A stretch of 64,000 nucleotides of DNA from Pseudarthrobacter cellobiosi (GTDB lineage Bacteria; Actinomycetota; Actinomycetes; Actinomycetales; Micrococcaceae). The position numbers were made by a program, and so were the translations under genes. Location: the NCBI RefSeq assembly GCF_023913755.1, contig NZ_JAMXBJ010000050.1, forward strand, positions 1 through 64,000, written 5' to 3'. The notes beneath the pieces were generated by a model, which saw nothing but the letters and a program-made list of their open reading frames with translations, did no database searches and was not told the DNA's origin. Below, in pieces: positions 55,988 through 64,000 of the stretch. How positions within the stretch are numbered: position 1 is the stretch's first letter; each line of letters opens with the position of its first letter.

Positions 55988-56548
55988 TCAGCCACGTGAC
56001 CGGTCGCGGCTCCCGGAAATGGACGGCAGGTCAGTTCCCTGGGACGCGATGAGACGGGCAGCGCGGCGGAGTGCGTCGTCGGGGTCCTGGTGCCAGCGCG
56101 TGATGACGACGTCGGCCCGCTGGCGGTCGCTGCCACCCAACCCCTGAAGCAGCGGAAACACAACGTCGACAATCAGGGGGTCCACCAGCTCTCCGGTCTG
56201 CGCGGTTCTGATGAAGCCCTCCAGCCGGGTCAGGTCAGAGTGACGGAGGAGGGCCACCCGGGACTGCAGCAACACAACGGCGGCGAGCCGCCTCTCATAG
56301 ACCGGCCGCCTGCCGGGACCGGGCCGGCCCCAGAGGAGTGATGCCAAAGCGGTCACCTCATCGTGGCCAAGGTCCTTGAACTTCGTGCCAGCGTCGCGGA
56401 CGGTGCCGCGTACGGCTCCCACCGACGATCCGTAGGACCCAAGTACCCCGCCCACCCGGGACTCCACGTCTTCCGCCCGGTACCAGGCGCCCTCATTCTG
56501 CAGGGTGGCGTCGATGAAGCCGGCAGCCTCCTGCACACGTTCGTTCAC
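55988..56548 (-). CDS. AlkD-like HEAT-repeat protein (putative)
   Basis: 186 aa from GTG 56548, which lies 8 bp after the DksA/TraR-like stop. Purely helical, with LGHDEVTALASLLWGRPGPGRRPVYERRLAAVVLLQSRVALLRHSDLTRLEGFIRTAQTGELVDPLIVDVVFPLLQG resembling DNA-alkylation-repair (AlkD) proteins. Catalytic Trp/Asp positions cannot be assigned by eye. A longer in-frame ORF to 56908 reads through the next gene and is rejected. Confidence 0.6.
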   Translation of the reverse strand: MNERVQEAAGFIDATLQNEGAWYRAEDVESRVGGVLGSYGSSVGAVRGTVRDAGTKFKDLGHDEVTALASLLWGRPGPGRRPVYERRLAAVVLLQSRVALLRHSDLTRLEGFIRTAQTGELVDPLIVDVVFPLLQGLGGSDRQRADVVITRWHQDPDDALRRAARLIASQGTDLPSISGSRDRSRG

Positions 56549-56555
56549 GGCGCAG

Positions 56556-56918
56556 TTACCGTCCCAGCCGGCCGGCAGCGGCGTGAAGTATGCAGAACGG
56601 CGTTGACGGGCGTGCTTCGAGGCGTCCCTCCGCGATGGGATCCCCGCACACGTCGCACGTACCGTAAGTGCCCGCCGCAATCCGCGCCAGGGCCGCGTCC
56701 ACCTGTTCGAGGCCCGAACTGCTCTGCTGCAGGAGCGCCGATGCCTGCGACAGCTCGAATGCAATGGTGGATCCCTCGGGGTCGTGCTCGTCATCCACGT
56801 TGGAATCCTGGCGCGCAGCATTGGCCGAAGAGATGTCCGCGCGGAGGGCGGGAAGAAGCGCGAGTTTCCGGGCGCGCTCTTCCTCCAGCAGGACCCGGAA
56901 CCGTTCAAAATCTGGCAT
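56556..56918 (-). CDS. DksA/TraR-like zinc-finger protein
   Basis: 120 aa. N-terminal coiled coil (RFRVLLEEERARKLALLPALRADISS), then the linker SSGLEQVDAALARIAAGTYGTCDVCGDPIAEGRLEARPSTPFCILHA. Three of four zinc cysteines are present (C-x2-C, then C), and the fourth position is His (CILH), a CCCH-type site. Likely binds RNA polymerase in the manner of DksA-type regulators, by inference. Confidence 0.82.
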   Translation of the reverse strand: MPDFERFRVLLEEERARKLALLPALRADISSANAARQDSNVDDEHDPEGSTIAFELSQASALLQQSSSGLEQVDAALARIAAGTYGTCDVCGDPIAEGRLEARPSTPFCILHAAAGRLGR

Positions 56919-57060
56919 GGGAAAAGCCTAGTGGTTTTGGGGGTCTCGACAAGCGCGGCCAGTCGGAGGATGCTGGCAATCGTAAGCGCCTCAGATGCCG
57001 TCTGGCAGCAAGGGACAGACAGCTGATGGACACAAACTCCACAGAGAAAGTCTGCGTGCC

Positions 57061-57441
57061 ATGCCTACAAACATCGTCACCGAGTTGGCAGTCAAGTCCC
57101 ACAACACACCGGATGAGAAGCGCCGGCCGGAGAAGACGGAAGTGGACGTCGTCAACCTGGGTGACTACACCGTTGGCCGGTTCACGTTCAATCCCGGCTG
57201 GCGCTGGTCGGACTGCATCAAGCCGGTGGTCCAGACCGAGTCCTGCCAGAACAACCATGTGGGATTCTGCGTTTCCGGAGCCCTCAATGTCGAGACCACC
57301 GATGGCAACCGGATCAACATCAGTGCCGGAGATTCCTACACCATTCCACCGGGGCATGACGCCTGGGTGGACGGTGAAGAAGCCTTCGTCGGCATTGAAT
57401 TCCTCAGCGCCGCGGAATTCGCCAAAGCCCCAGGAACGTGA
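57061..57441 (+). CDS. Cupin-domain protein
   Basis: 126 aa single cupin. VVNLGDYTVGRFTFNPGWRWSDCIKPVVQTESCQNNHVGFCVSGALNVETTDGNRINISAGDSYTIPPGHDAWVDGEEAFVGIEF contains motif 2 (G-D-x-Y-x-I-P-P-G-H-D), but the first-motif histidines are partly replaced. Could be a metal-binding stress protein or a regulator domain. ATG at 57061 chosen over an in-frame start at 56995. Confidence 0.8.
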   Translation: MPTNIVTELAVKSHNTPDEKRRPEKTEVDVVNLGDYTVGRFTFNPGWRWSDCIKPVVQTESCQNNHVGFCVSGALNVETTDGNRINISAGDSYTIPPGHDAWVDGEEAFVGIEFLSAAEFAKAPGT

Positions 57442-57465
57442 CCCGGCTGCCGTCCCCCCGGCAGG

Positions 57466-58758
57466 TCAGTACCAGTTGTTGGCCACTGAATGGTTCCACG
57501 CACCGCACGGTGACCCGTAGCGGTCCGCTATATACGACAGTCCCCAATTGACCTGGGTCCGGTAGCTCGTGAGCCAGTCGCTGCCCGCGCTGGCATACTT
57601 GCTGGCCGGCAGCGACTGGGCGATCCCGTATGCGCCCGAATAGGGGTTGGTCGCGGTGGTCAGCCAGTTGGACTCCTTGGTCCACAGCGACGCCAGGCAC
57701 GGAAACTGGTCCTGGCCCCAGCCGTAGGCCGCCAGCTGCCCGGCCGCGTAGCTCTTGGCGCCGGCGGGGTCGTTGACAGCGCCGCCCGGCACGGAAGGCA
57801 CGACGACGACGGGCGGCGGGGCCGGCGTCGGGCTCGGGACAGGAGCGGGGGCGGGTACTCCCGGTACGGCAGGCGGGGCCGGAGCCGGTTTCTGCGCAGC
57901 GGCCAGGGCAGCTGCCTTGGCTGCCGCCTCCGCCTGTTGGCGTGCCTGTTCCTGCGCCGCCGCCCGCTTGGCGGCCTGCGCCGTTTCGTACGCAGCCAAC
58001 GCCACCTGGCCCTGCCGGAACTCACCCTCCACGGCAGCGGTGGTGCCCTTGAGGGAGGCCAACTGCGCGGTCAGTTCCTGGCCGTGCTCCTGCTGCTCCG
58101 CGATCTGCCGGGACATGGCCTGCTGGGCGGATTGGGCGGCATCGAGCTTGGTTCTGGCTTCGCCGGACAGGCGCTCGCGCTCGGCCCTGGCTGCCTGCTC
58201 CTGATCGGCCAGGGCGCGGGAAATGCGTTCGGCGGCTGCGGATTTGTTCACCAGGGCGGCAGTCTTATCGCTGACGATCTGGACGATATTCAGGCCTTGG
58301 ATGCTGTTGTTCTGCACGGCGTCGAGGGCAACGAAGAAACCCATGTTTGTGCCACCGGTCTTATACGACTGCGCCGCAAGAGACCCGATTTCCTTCTTGT
58401 ACTGTCCCAGTTCGGCCGCGGCGCGTGCGGTCTGGGCGGTCAGTGCATCCACAGTGGAAGTGGCGGCCTGAAGCGCCGCTTCGGCAAGGGCATACTCCGC
58501 GGCGGACGTCACGGCCGCATCGCCCAGCGCCTCCGCTTCGGTCTGGAGCCCGCCCAGCAGCCCATTGATCCTGGTGACCTCTGCCGCTTTGCCGGCCTCG
58601 CTTTGCTTGGCGTTCTGCACGTCCTGCCACGAGGGATAGCCTCCCGGCGGCGCGTCGTCGGCGGCATGCGAGGGAAGCATCGCAGCCGACCCCGCCAGGG
58701 CGACCGCCAGCAGGCCGGCGAGGGCGGGCAGCCGCATTTTTTGAACAATCCGGGACAT
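57466..58758 (-). CDS. Secreted coiled-coil protein with lytic-transglycosylase-like C-terminus
   Basis: 430 aa. Signal peptide (LPALAGLLAVALAGSAAMLPSHA), then about 220 residues of Ala/Gln/Glu-rich coiled coil as in peptidoglycan-hydrolase activators, a Pro/Ala linker (about 290-345) and a C-terminal domain with QFPCLASLWTKESNWLTTATNPYSGAYGIAQ, where the Glu in KESNW is the putative transglycosylase acid. Acts at the cell wall. Divergent from the LysM gene. Confidence 0.85.
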   Translation of the reverse strand: MSRIVQKMRLPALAGLLAVALAGSAAMLPSHAADDAPPGGYPSWQDVQNAKQSEAGKAAEVTRINGLLGGLQTEAEALGDAAVTSAAEYALAEAALQAATSTVDALTAQTARAAAELGQYKKEIGSLAAQSYKTGGTNMGFFVALDAVQNNSIQGLNIVQIVSDKTAALVNKSAAAERISRALADQEQAARAERERLSGEARTKLDAAQSAQQAMSRQIAEQQEHGQELTAQLASLKGTTAAVEGEFRQGQVALAAYETAQAAKRAAAQEQARQQAEAAAKAAALAAAQKPAPAPPAVPGVPAPAPVPSPTPAPPPVVVVPSVPGGAVNDPAGAKSYAAGQLAAYGWGQDQFPCLASLWTKESNWLTTATNPYSGAYGIAQSLPASKYASAGSDWLTSYRTQVNWGLSYIADRYGSPCGAWNHSVANNWY

Positions 58759-58981
58759 AGTTGGTGAGCTTACCGGGCATATACGGATTACGGGGGTTGA
58801 CCTGCAACATCGTTACCGGAGAGCCGGGAAACCGCACTGAAATGCGGGTGGATTCCACGCCTACATTCCGTTACCGGAATGTGACATTGCTGCCGAGCAG
58901 AAGTTATGGTCAAGCGGTAGCCCGGCTCAAGCCGGACCATTCCCGCCAGTATGCCGAGCCCTGCCGCTGACCGGGATCCAG

Positions 58982-59139
58982 TCGCTTTCCAGCTGGCAGG
59001 GACGGGGGAACCACGTTTCCACGGCTTTTCGAAGCCTTGGGGTTAAGTCGGTATCGCTCCCGTCCCGTGCGGCGGCGCCACCGGCCGGGTAACTCCGACC
59101 CGAACCCGACAGCTCACCCCGCAGGCATGGGAGAGGCGA
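58982..59139 (+). promoter_or_regulatory. c-di-AMP (ydaO/yuaA) riboswitch
   Basis: Conserved blocks ACGGGGGAACC (59002-), GGGGTTAAGTCGG (59039-) and CCCGAACCCGACAGCTCACC (59098-) match the ydaO aptamer. P1 can form between TCGCTTTCC (58982-58990) and GGAGAGGCGA (59130-59139). The latter contains the GAGAGG ribosome site of the gene that starts at 59146. Binding c-di-AMP is expected to stabilise P1 and reduce translation; the family controls cell-wall hydrolase genes in actinobacteria. Confidence 0.88.
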
Positions 59140-59145
59140 TCAACC

Positions 59146-59997
59146 GTGTCCAAGAATTCCGCTTCCGCACGCCATCGTGTGGTTCCTGCCCGCTCTACCG
59201 TCCCTGTCGGCCTGTCGTCCACGGCCAAAGCGCACGCACTGACGTTTGGTCGGCCGGCGCTGGTGGCTGTTGCTGCATCAGGCCTGCTGTTCAGCATCGG
59301 CGCCCCGGCGCAGGCCGGCGTCCACGGCCCTGGTGATGCCGGTACTGCCAACGCCCAGGCCCAAACAAGTGCAGCGGTGGCGGCCCCGGCCGCCACTGTT
59401 CAGGCCGCTGCTGCTCCGGCACCGGCCGTGGCCAACGTCCACACGGTCGTTTCAGGCGACACGCTGGGCCAGATTTCCGCCACCAACGGCGTCCCGCTCA
59501 ACGACGTCCTTGCCGCCAATGGACTCTCACTGACCAGCGTCATCTACCCCGGCGACCAGATCCGGATCCCCGGTGCCGGCTACACCGCACCGGCTCCCGC
59601 GGCGAAGGTCGCGGCGGCCCCGGCCTCCCCCACCAACACCGGTATCCAGCTGGCCTCAACGTCCGCACCGGCGGCCCAGGCTCCGGCCAGCTCGCTCGGC
59701 GCGGCCATCCTGGCTTCCGCCAACTCCCAGCTTGGCGTCCAGCAGGACTGCACCGCCATGGTGGAGAAGGCGCTGCGCTCGGTGGGTAAGAGCGTTGGTG
59801 ATCTGGCTCCCGGCCAGTTCTACCAGTACGGCTCAGTGGTGGGCACACCGGCACCAGGGGATCTGGTCATCACGGCCGGCCATGTGGGCGTCTACGCCGG
59901 CAACGGCCAGGTAGTCAGTGGCGGGGTGGACGGCTACAAAACCGAAGTGCACTCCATCAGCTGGCTCTCCGGAGTGTCCTTCGTCCGCGTAGCGTGA
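59146..59997 (+). CDS. Secreted LysM-NlpC/P60 peptidoglycan hydrolase
   Basis: 283 aa, GTG start. Long signal region (residues 1-57, ending PAQA), Ala-rich linker, LysM at about 97-143 (VHTVVSGDTLGQISATNGVPLNDVLAANGLSL), Ala/Pro linker, then an NlpC/P60-type domain with QDCTAMVEKALRSVGKSVGDLAPGQFYQYG and GDLVITAGHVGVYAG, giving the catalytic Cys and His. Cleaves peptide bonds in peptidoglycan. It is controlled by the c-di-AMP riboswitch directly upstream. Confidence 0.92.
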   Translation: MSKNSASARHRVVPARSTVPVGLSSTAKAHALTFGRPALVAVAASGLLFSIGAPAQAGVHGPGDAGTANAQAQTSAAVAAPAATVQAAAAPAPAVANVHTVVSGDTLGQISATNGVPLNDVLAANGLSLTSVIYPGDQIRIPGAGYTAPAPAAKVAAAPASPTNTGIQLASTSAPAAQAPASSLGAAILASANSQLGVQQDCTAMVEKALRSVGKSVGDLAPGQFYQYGSVVGTPAPGDLVITAGHVGVYAGNGQVVSGGVDGYKTEVHSISWLSGVSFVRVA

Positions 59998-60066
59998 TCC
60001 GACCATGCTCGACGGCGGCGGGCGGCACCCAGCCGCGCGCCGCCGTCGTCCATCCCTGGTGTTCGC

Positions 60067-61530
60067 TCAGGTCCCGCAGAAGGTCCGGTAGCTCCCGAAG
60101 TCTTCAGGGGCGGGGCCGGCGTAGCGTTCCAGCCCGGGGCGCTGCGTGTACGGATCGGCCAGGACGTCCATCAGGCGGTTGAAGGGGTCCAGGTCGCCTG
60201 CGCTAGCAGCGTCAAGGGCCTCTTCAACCAGGTGGTTCCTGGGGATGTAGACGGGGTTGACGCGGTCCATCAGGTCCGCGTCCGGCCCCAGTGCCAGCCA
60301 CCGCGCGGCCCAGGCGTCGAAGGCTTCGGGGTCCGTAAACATGGCCCGGGCAGTTTCCGGGGTGCCGCGGGCCGCCGAGCCGAGGCTCCGGAAGAAGGAG
60401 GTGTAATCCACCTGGCCTTCCTGGAGCAGCGCCAGCACACCGTCCACGATCGGCGACGCGACGTCGTCGTCCGTGTCCGCGCGCAGCCCCAGCTTGGACT
60501 TCATGCCGGCTGACCAAGCAGCGCTGTACAGCGTGCGGAAGGCGCCGAGGGATTCAACGGCGAGCGCAATGGCCTGGTCCTGGTCTTCATGGAGCAGGGG
60601 CAGGAGTGCTTCGGCGAGCCGGGTGAGGTTCCATTCGGCAATGACCGGCTGGTTGGCGTAGGCGTAGCGTCCGTCAGCGTCGATGGAGCTGTAGACCGAA
60701 CCGGGGTTGAAGGCGTCCATAAACGCACACGGACCATAGTCGATGGTCTCGCCGGAGATGGTCATGTTGTCGGTGTTCATCACGCCATGGACGAAGCCCG
60801 CCAGCATCCATTGCGCCACCAGGGACGCCTGGGCGGCTATGACCGCATCGAAGAACGCGAGATAGGGCTTTTCGGCGAGCGCCACGTCCGGGTAATGGCG
60901 GCTGATGGCATGATCGGCCAGACGGCGCAGAAGGTCCGTCTCGCCGTTGACACGGGCGAACTGGAAGCTGCCGACGCGCAGATGGCTGCTGGCCACCCGG
61001 GTGAGCACGGCTCCGGGCAGCATGGTTTCGCGGCGGACGGGCCGGCCCGTGGCCACCACGGCGAGGGACCTCGTGGTGGGGATGCCCATGGCATGCATGG
61101 CTTCGCTGACGACGTACTCGCGCAGCATGGGACCGACGACGGCGAGCCCGTCACCCGCGCGGGCGAACGGTGTCCGGCCGGAGCCCTTGAGGTGGATGTC
61201 CCGAAGCTGCCCGTGGATGTCCGTGACCTCACCCAGCAGGAGGGCCCGACCGTCGCCGAGCAGGGGCGAGTAACCGCCGAACTGGTGGCCCGCATAGGCC
61301 TGGGCCACCGGTGTGGCACCTTCAGGAATCTGGTTGCCGATCAGCAACCGCGTCCCGTCGGGCGTCCGCAGCGAGGACGGGTCCAGGCCCAGTTCGCTGG
61401 CCAACGGCTCGTTCAGGACCAGCAGCTGCGGGTCTGGCGCTTCCTCTGCCTGCCAGGGAACCGCCAACTCCTCGAGTTCGCGGGCGAAACGCCCGCCGAA
61501 GGTGAGCGTTAGTGGGATTGCGGTGCTCAT
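60067..61530 (-). CDS. selO: Protein adenylyltransferase SelO
   Basis: 487 aa SelO/YdiU pseudokinase-fold AMPylator. [113 protein letters not shown], and [24 protein letters not shown] carry the nucleotide- and metal-binding residues. Transfers AMP to Ser/Thr/Tyr of other proteins in redox stress. Selenocysteine is not present, as expected in bacteria. Confidence 0.95.
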   Translation of the reverse strand: MSTAIPLTLTFGGRFARELEELAVPWQAEEAPDPQLLVLNEPLASELGLDPSSLRTPDGTRLLIGNQIPEGATPVAQAYAGHQFGGYSPLLGDGRALLLGEVTDIHGQLRDIHLKGSGRTPFARAGDGLAVVGPMLREYVVSEAMHAMGIPTTRSLAVVATGRPVRRETMLPGAVLTRVASSHLRVGSFQFARVNGETDLLRRLADHAISRHYPDVALAEKPYLAFFDAVIAAQASLVAQWMLAGFVHGVMNTDNMTISGETIDYGPCAFMDAFNPGSVYSSIDADGRYAYANQPVIAEWNLTRLAEALLPLLHEDQDQAIALAVESLGAFRTLYSAAWSAGMKSKLGLRADTDDDVASPIVDGVLALLQEGQVDYTSFFRSLGSAARGTPETARAMFTDPEAFDAWAARWLALGPDADLMDRVNPVYIPRNHLVEEALDAASAGDLDPFNRLMDVLADPYTQRPGLERYAGPAPEDFGSYRTFCGT

Positions 61531-61576
61531 CCTTCAAGACTACCCGCGGCCGCGGGTGAGTGCCCCGCCCTCCCAA

Positions 61577-61632
61577 CTGAGTAGCGCTATCTGTCGTTCT
61601 GGAGCCTCAAAACGTCAGATAGCGCTACTCAG
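61577..61632. repeat. Palindrome with conserved-loop sequence, member 2
   Basis: 17-bp perfect arms (61577-61593 and 61616-61632; CTGAGTAGCGCTATCTG) plus four more pairs after one mismatch, loop containing GGAGCCTCAAAACG (complement CGTTTTGAGGCTCC). It is downstream of the dienelactone hydrolase (stop at 61656) and 47 bp before selO. The loop echoes that at 25145-25174. Confidence 0.7.
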
Positions 61633-61655
61633 ATCAGCCGTGCTGGCGTCACCCC

Positions 61656-62630
61656 TCAGACGTGCTGTCCGAACCAGGTGAGGGTGTCGTTCCAGGCAGC
61701 TGTGGCCTGGGTTTCGTTGTAGCGCTCGCCGGTGTCGTTGTGGAAGGCATGGTCGACGCCGGGGTAAACGGTGAGCTGATGCGTCACGGTGGTGGCGTCC
61801 AGGGCATCCCGGAGGGCCGGCATGGCACCGGTGATCCGCTGGTCACGTTCTGCATACACGCCGAACGCCGCCGCCTTGATGGCCGGCACCTTGTTCAGGT
61901 CCGGCGCCGGCCCATAGAACGCGGCGGTGGCCTTCAGTCCGGCCAGCTCGGTTGCCGCCTGCCAGGTGATGCCGCCGCCGAAACAATACCCGTTCATGGC
62001 GATGCGTCCGGAGTCCACGAAGTCCTGGGCCTGAAGGTAGTCAAAGGCAGCGGCGAAGTCAGCAACATGGCTCTGTGCCCCGGCTCGGGTCAGTGCACCC
62101 GACACGGCGTCCGAGTCAAGGCTGGCGGTGCCTCCCTCCCTGCTCAGCAGGTCAAGGGCCAACGCCGCATACCCGGCCTTGGCAAAGCGCCGGGCAACAT
62201 CCTGGATGTGAGGGGTCAGCCCGCGGTTCTCGTGGCAGACCAGCACCGCCGGGCCGGCTGCCCCGGAGTCGGGCCGGGCGAGGTAACCGCTGATATCGGT
62301 TCCGTCGGCAGCGAACCGGACGGTCGCCGTCGTAAGCCCCCCGGCGCCCTCCGGGACCGAGAGCGGACTTTTGGCCCCCGGATCAGCACCGGCAGAAGCG
62401 GTGCCGGTGCCCGCCGTCGATGACGGGGTGGGTGTGGGCATGGGGTCGGTGCTGCGTGGGACTTCCTCGGGTGTGCATCCAACGAGCAGCATCGCGCCCG
62501 ATGCCGCCGCCATGCTTCCAGTGATGAATGCGACCCTGCGGGTAAAGGTGCGGTGGGTCATTGCGCCGGCGCGGTAGTCGTCGAAGAATTCCTCGATCAG
62601 GTACCGCTCAAACTTTCCAAGCTGGACCAT
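61656..62630 (-). CDS. Dienelactone-hydrolase-family lipoprotein
   Basis: 324 aa. Twin-Arg-type start (TRRVAFITGSMAAASGAMLLVGC, lipobox LLVGC with Cys about 52), so an exported lipoprotein, then a Pro/Thr-rich linker and an alpha/beta-hydrolase: nucleophile Cys in NGYCFGGGITW, Asp in VYAERDQRI, His in PGVDHAFHND. The usual DLH triad is Cys-Asp-His. Substrate is an ester or lactone outside the membrane. The first 25 residues precede the Tat-like segment, so an internal start at 62561 (MTHRTFTRR) is possible. Confidence 0.82.
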   Translation of the reverse strand: MVQLGKFERYLIEEFFDDYRAGAMTHRTFTRRVAFITGSMAAASGAMLLVGCTPEEVPRSTDPMPTPTPSSTAGTGTASAGADPGAKSPLSVPEGAGGLTTATVRFAADGTDISGYLARPDSGAAGPAVLVCHENRGLTPHIQDVARRFAKAGYAALALDLLSREGGTASLDSDAVSGALTRAGAQSHVADFAAAFDYLQAQDFVDSGRIAMNGYCFGGGITWQAATELAGLKATAAFYGPAPDLNKVPAIKAAAFGVYAERDQRITGAMPALRDALDATTVTHQLTVYPGVDHAFHNDTGERYNETQATAAWNDTLTWFGQHV

Positions 62631-62703
62631 GGCTGGCCTCCTCGAGTGAGGCTCATATCCTTCTCCGAAGCGGGCAGACCTGCAAGGGGTCCCATGCGCC
62701 CGG

Positions 62704-63981
62704 TCAGAACTGCTCGGCCGGGATGGACAACCCGAGGTCGAGAAGTCCGCGGCCTGCCTGTTCCAGAATGGGATCCATGGTCAGCGAGGCGTGGTTGAGC
62801 AGTACATTGACATCGCGCTGGATCCGCTGGAGCGGGTGCGTCAGCCGGTGCACACTCCCGCCGGATCCCGTCAGGATGAGGCGGACAGCCTCGGCCGACG
62901 CCGCGCCGCTGAGACCCAGCGAAAGCCGGTACCGCGCCCGCTCCTCATCGGTGAAAGCCGCAGGCCGGCGATCGAAGGAGGCGGCCACCACCCGGACAGC
63001 TTCCTGCCAGTGCAGCCGCGCGGTGGCCACCTGCCCGTAGGCCTGCGAGAACCGGGCCTGCGCGAGCGGCGAATCCGCCTGCCGCGCCTGCGTTGTCTGC
63101 TTGACCTTACGCACCATCATCAAGTCTTGGAACACCTCGATGGCGTGCTCAGCAGCCCCCAAAGCGGCGGCCGGGGCAACCATGTTCAGGAACGTGGCCA
63201 TGGGGGTGTGGATGCTCGGATCCGGGTGGATGCGACTGCCGGGATTGTCAGCGACGGCCAGGAGATTCCATTCCAGGGCACGGTGCGCCGGGACAAAGAG
63301 GTTCTCCGCGCGGAGATCGTTGCTCCCGGTCCCCCGCAGGCCGGCCGTGTGCCAGACGTCCAGGAGGTCAAGATCGGACACCGGTACCAGGCACTGCAGG
63401 CGGACCTCGCCGTGCTGCACGGCCAGGAGCGCCCACTCGGAGTGCATGATGCCGGAGGCGAAGCTCCATCGGCCCGAGACGGTGTAACCGCCGGGAACCT
63501 TCTCTGCTTTACCGGGAGGGGCACCGGTGGCGGCAGCCAAGGGGGCCGGCCCGTTGGCGAAGACTTCATCCTGGGCTTCCTGCGGCCAGCGGGCCAGCAT
63601 CCACACGTGTTCCACCAAGTGCCCCACGCTCCAGGCCGTGGAGACACATCCCTGGGCAAGGCGGCGAACCACCTCCACGTAGGTTTCCAGCCCCATGCCG
63701 AAGCCGCCCACGGCCTTCGGCGCAAGCATCTGGAACACGCCCGCCACCTTCAGTTCAGCCATGGTGGCTTCCGGAATGCGGCGGATCTCCTCGGTTTCCG
63801 CGGCACGCTCCCGCAGCCGGGGAATGAGGGCATCCACCCGGGCCAGCAGCTCGTCATGGGAAGGAATGATCACGGCCGGAAGGAAATCCGCCGGCAGGAT
63901 CTCGGCCGGAAGCTCGATGGTGTGCGCTGTATGGCTGCGTTTCGCGGCCAGGTAGCGGTGATTGGCCGCCGAGAGGTGCAC
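62704..63981 (-). CDS. Acyl-CoA-dehydrogenase-fold flavoprotein (HsaA/indole monooxygenase-like), possibly cut by the right edge
   Basis: At least 425 aa. EIRRIPEATMAELKVAGVFQMLAPKAVGGFGMGLETYVEVVRRLAQGCVSTAWSVGHLVEHVWML is the N-terminal helical domain and GYTVSGRWSFASGIMHSEWALLAV the middle beta domain; the C-terminal helix has ILTGSGGSVHRLTHPLQRIQRDVNVLLNHASL. Members include flavin-dependent hydroxylases that use reduced flavin. The frame is open to the window edge, and GTG at 63870 (VIIPSHDELLARVD) is the conventional-looking start. Confidence 0.8.
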   Translation of the reverse strand: MHLSAANHRYLAAKRSHTAHTIELPAEILPADFLPAVIIPSHDELLARVDALIPRLRERAAETEEIRRIPEATMAELKVAGVFQMLAPKAVGGFGMGLETYVEVVRRLAQGCVSTAWSVGHLVEHVWMLARWPQEAQDEVFANGPAPLAAATGAPPGKAEKVPGGYTVSGRWSFASGIMHSEWALLAVQHGEVRLQCLVPVSDLDLLDVWHTAGLRGTGSNDLRAENLFVPAHRALEWNLLAVADNPGSRIHPDPSIHTPMATFLNMVAPAAALGAAEHAIEVFQDLMMVRKVKQTTQARQADSPLAQARFSQAYGQVATARLHWQEAVRVVAASFDRRPAAFTDEERARYRLSLGLSGAASAEAVRLILTGSGGSVHRLTHPLQRIQRDVNVLLNHASLTMDPILEQAGRGLLDLGLSIPAEQF

Positions 63982-64000
63982 TCCGGTGGGGACCTGCTCC

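Noticed and set aside
55988..56908. 306-codon minus-strand ORF as a single long gene
   Set aside because: Its first 120 codons overlap the DksA/TraR-like gene in another frame; the AlkD-like part starts at GTG 56548.

Overview
The window is high-GC actinobacterial chromosome, most likely from an Arthrobacter/Pseudarthrobacter-type member of the Micrococcaceae. The lineage call rests on mycothiol-dependent genes (mycoredoxin, S-(hydroxymethyl)mycothiol dehydrogenase), the MurT/GatD lipid II amidation pair, DnaE2 behind an actinobacterial LexA box, and gene order. The run aspS, hisS, cyclophilin, rel, secF-secD-yajC, ruvB-ruvA-ruvC, yebC, pdxT, pdxS, pgsA-HIT-thrS follows the order I recall for the Mycobacterium tuberculosis Rv2572c-Rv2614c region, with insertions.

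1-41.5 kb is conserved core: translation (aspS, hisS, thrS), stringent response (rel), Sec export (secD, secF, yajC), Holliday-junction processing (ruvABC), PLP synthesis (pdxS, pdxT), cell wall (murT-gatD), phosphatidylinositol-phosphate synthesis (pgsA-type), SOS mutagenesis (DUF6504-like gene plus dnaE2 behind a LexA box), an SRAP protein, a mycothiol module (mycoredoxin, mscR, MBL hydrolase), a lipoate-ligase-like protein and a SulP transporter.

41.5-54 kb is an accessory, IS-worn segment. Three relatives of one rve-type insertion sequence lie within 8 kb: a 5' fragment at 41.6 kb, an internally deleted copy at 45.2-46.2 kb and an apparently intact copy at 47.8-49.2 kb. The last two are in opposite orientation and bracket a BBE-type FAD oxidoreductase. 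An IS5-like unit at 49.7-51.65 kb has inverted ends and a CTAG duplication but carries a glyoxalase-like gene between its left end and a broken transposase. Gene fragments, an (AG)11 tract and a 57-codon ORF with a perfect Shine-Dalgarno fill the gaps. A divergent cassette follows at 52.0-54.2 kb: an ArsR-rhodanese fusion against an OsmC-like protein plus an ArsM-like methyltransferase that lacks the expected arsenic-binding cysteines, with two matching TCAAG-N6-CTTGA operators between them.

54.2-64 kb returns to chromosome-like genes: thioesterase, Nudix, DUF1918, AlkD-like and DksA/TraR-like proteins, a cupin, two secreted cell-wall proteins (the LysM-NlpC/P60 one behind a c-di-AMP/ydaO riboswitch whose P1 stem covers the ribosome binding site), SelO, a lipoprotein dienelactone hydrolase and an acyl-CoA-dehydrogenase-fold protein at the right edge. 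I saw no tRNA, rRNA or CRISPR array.
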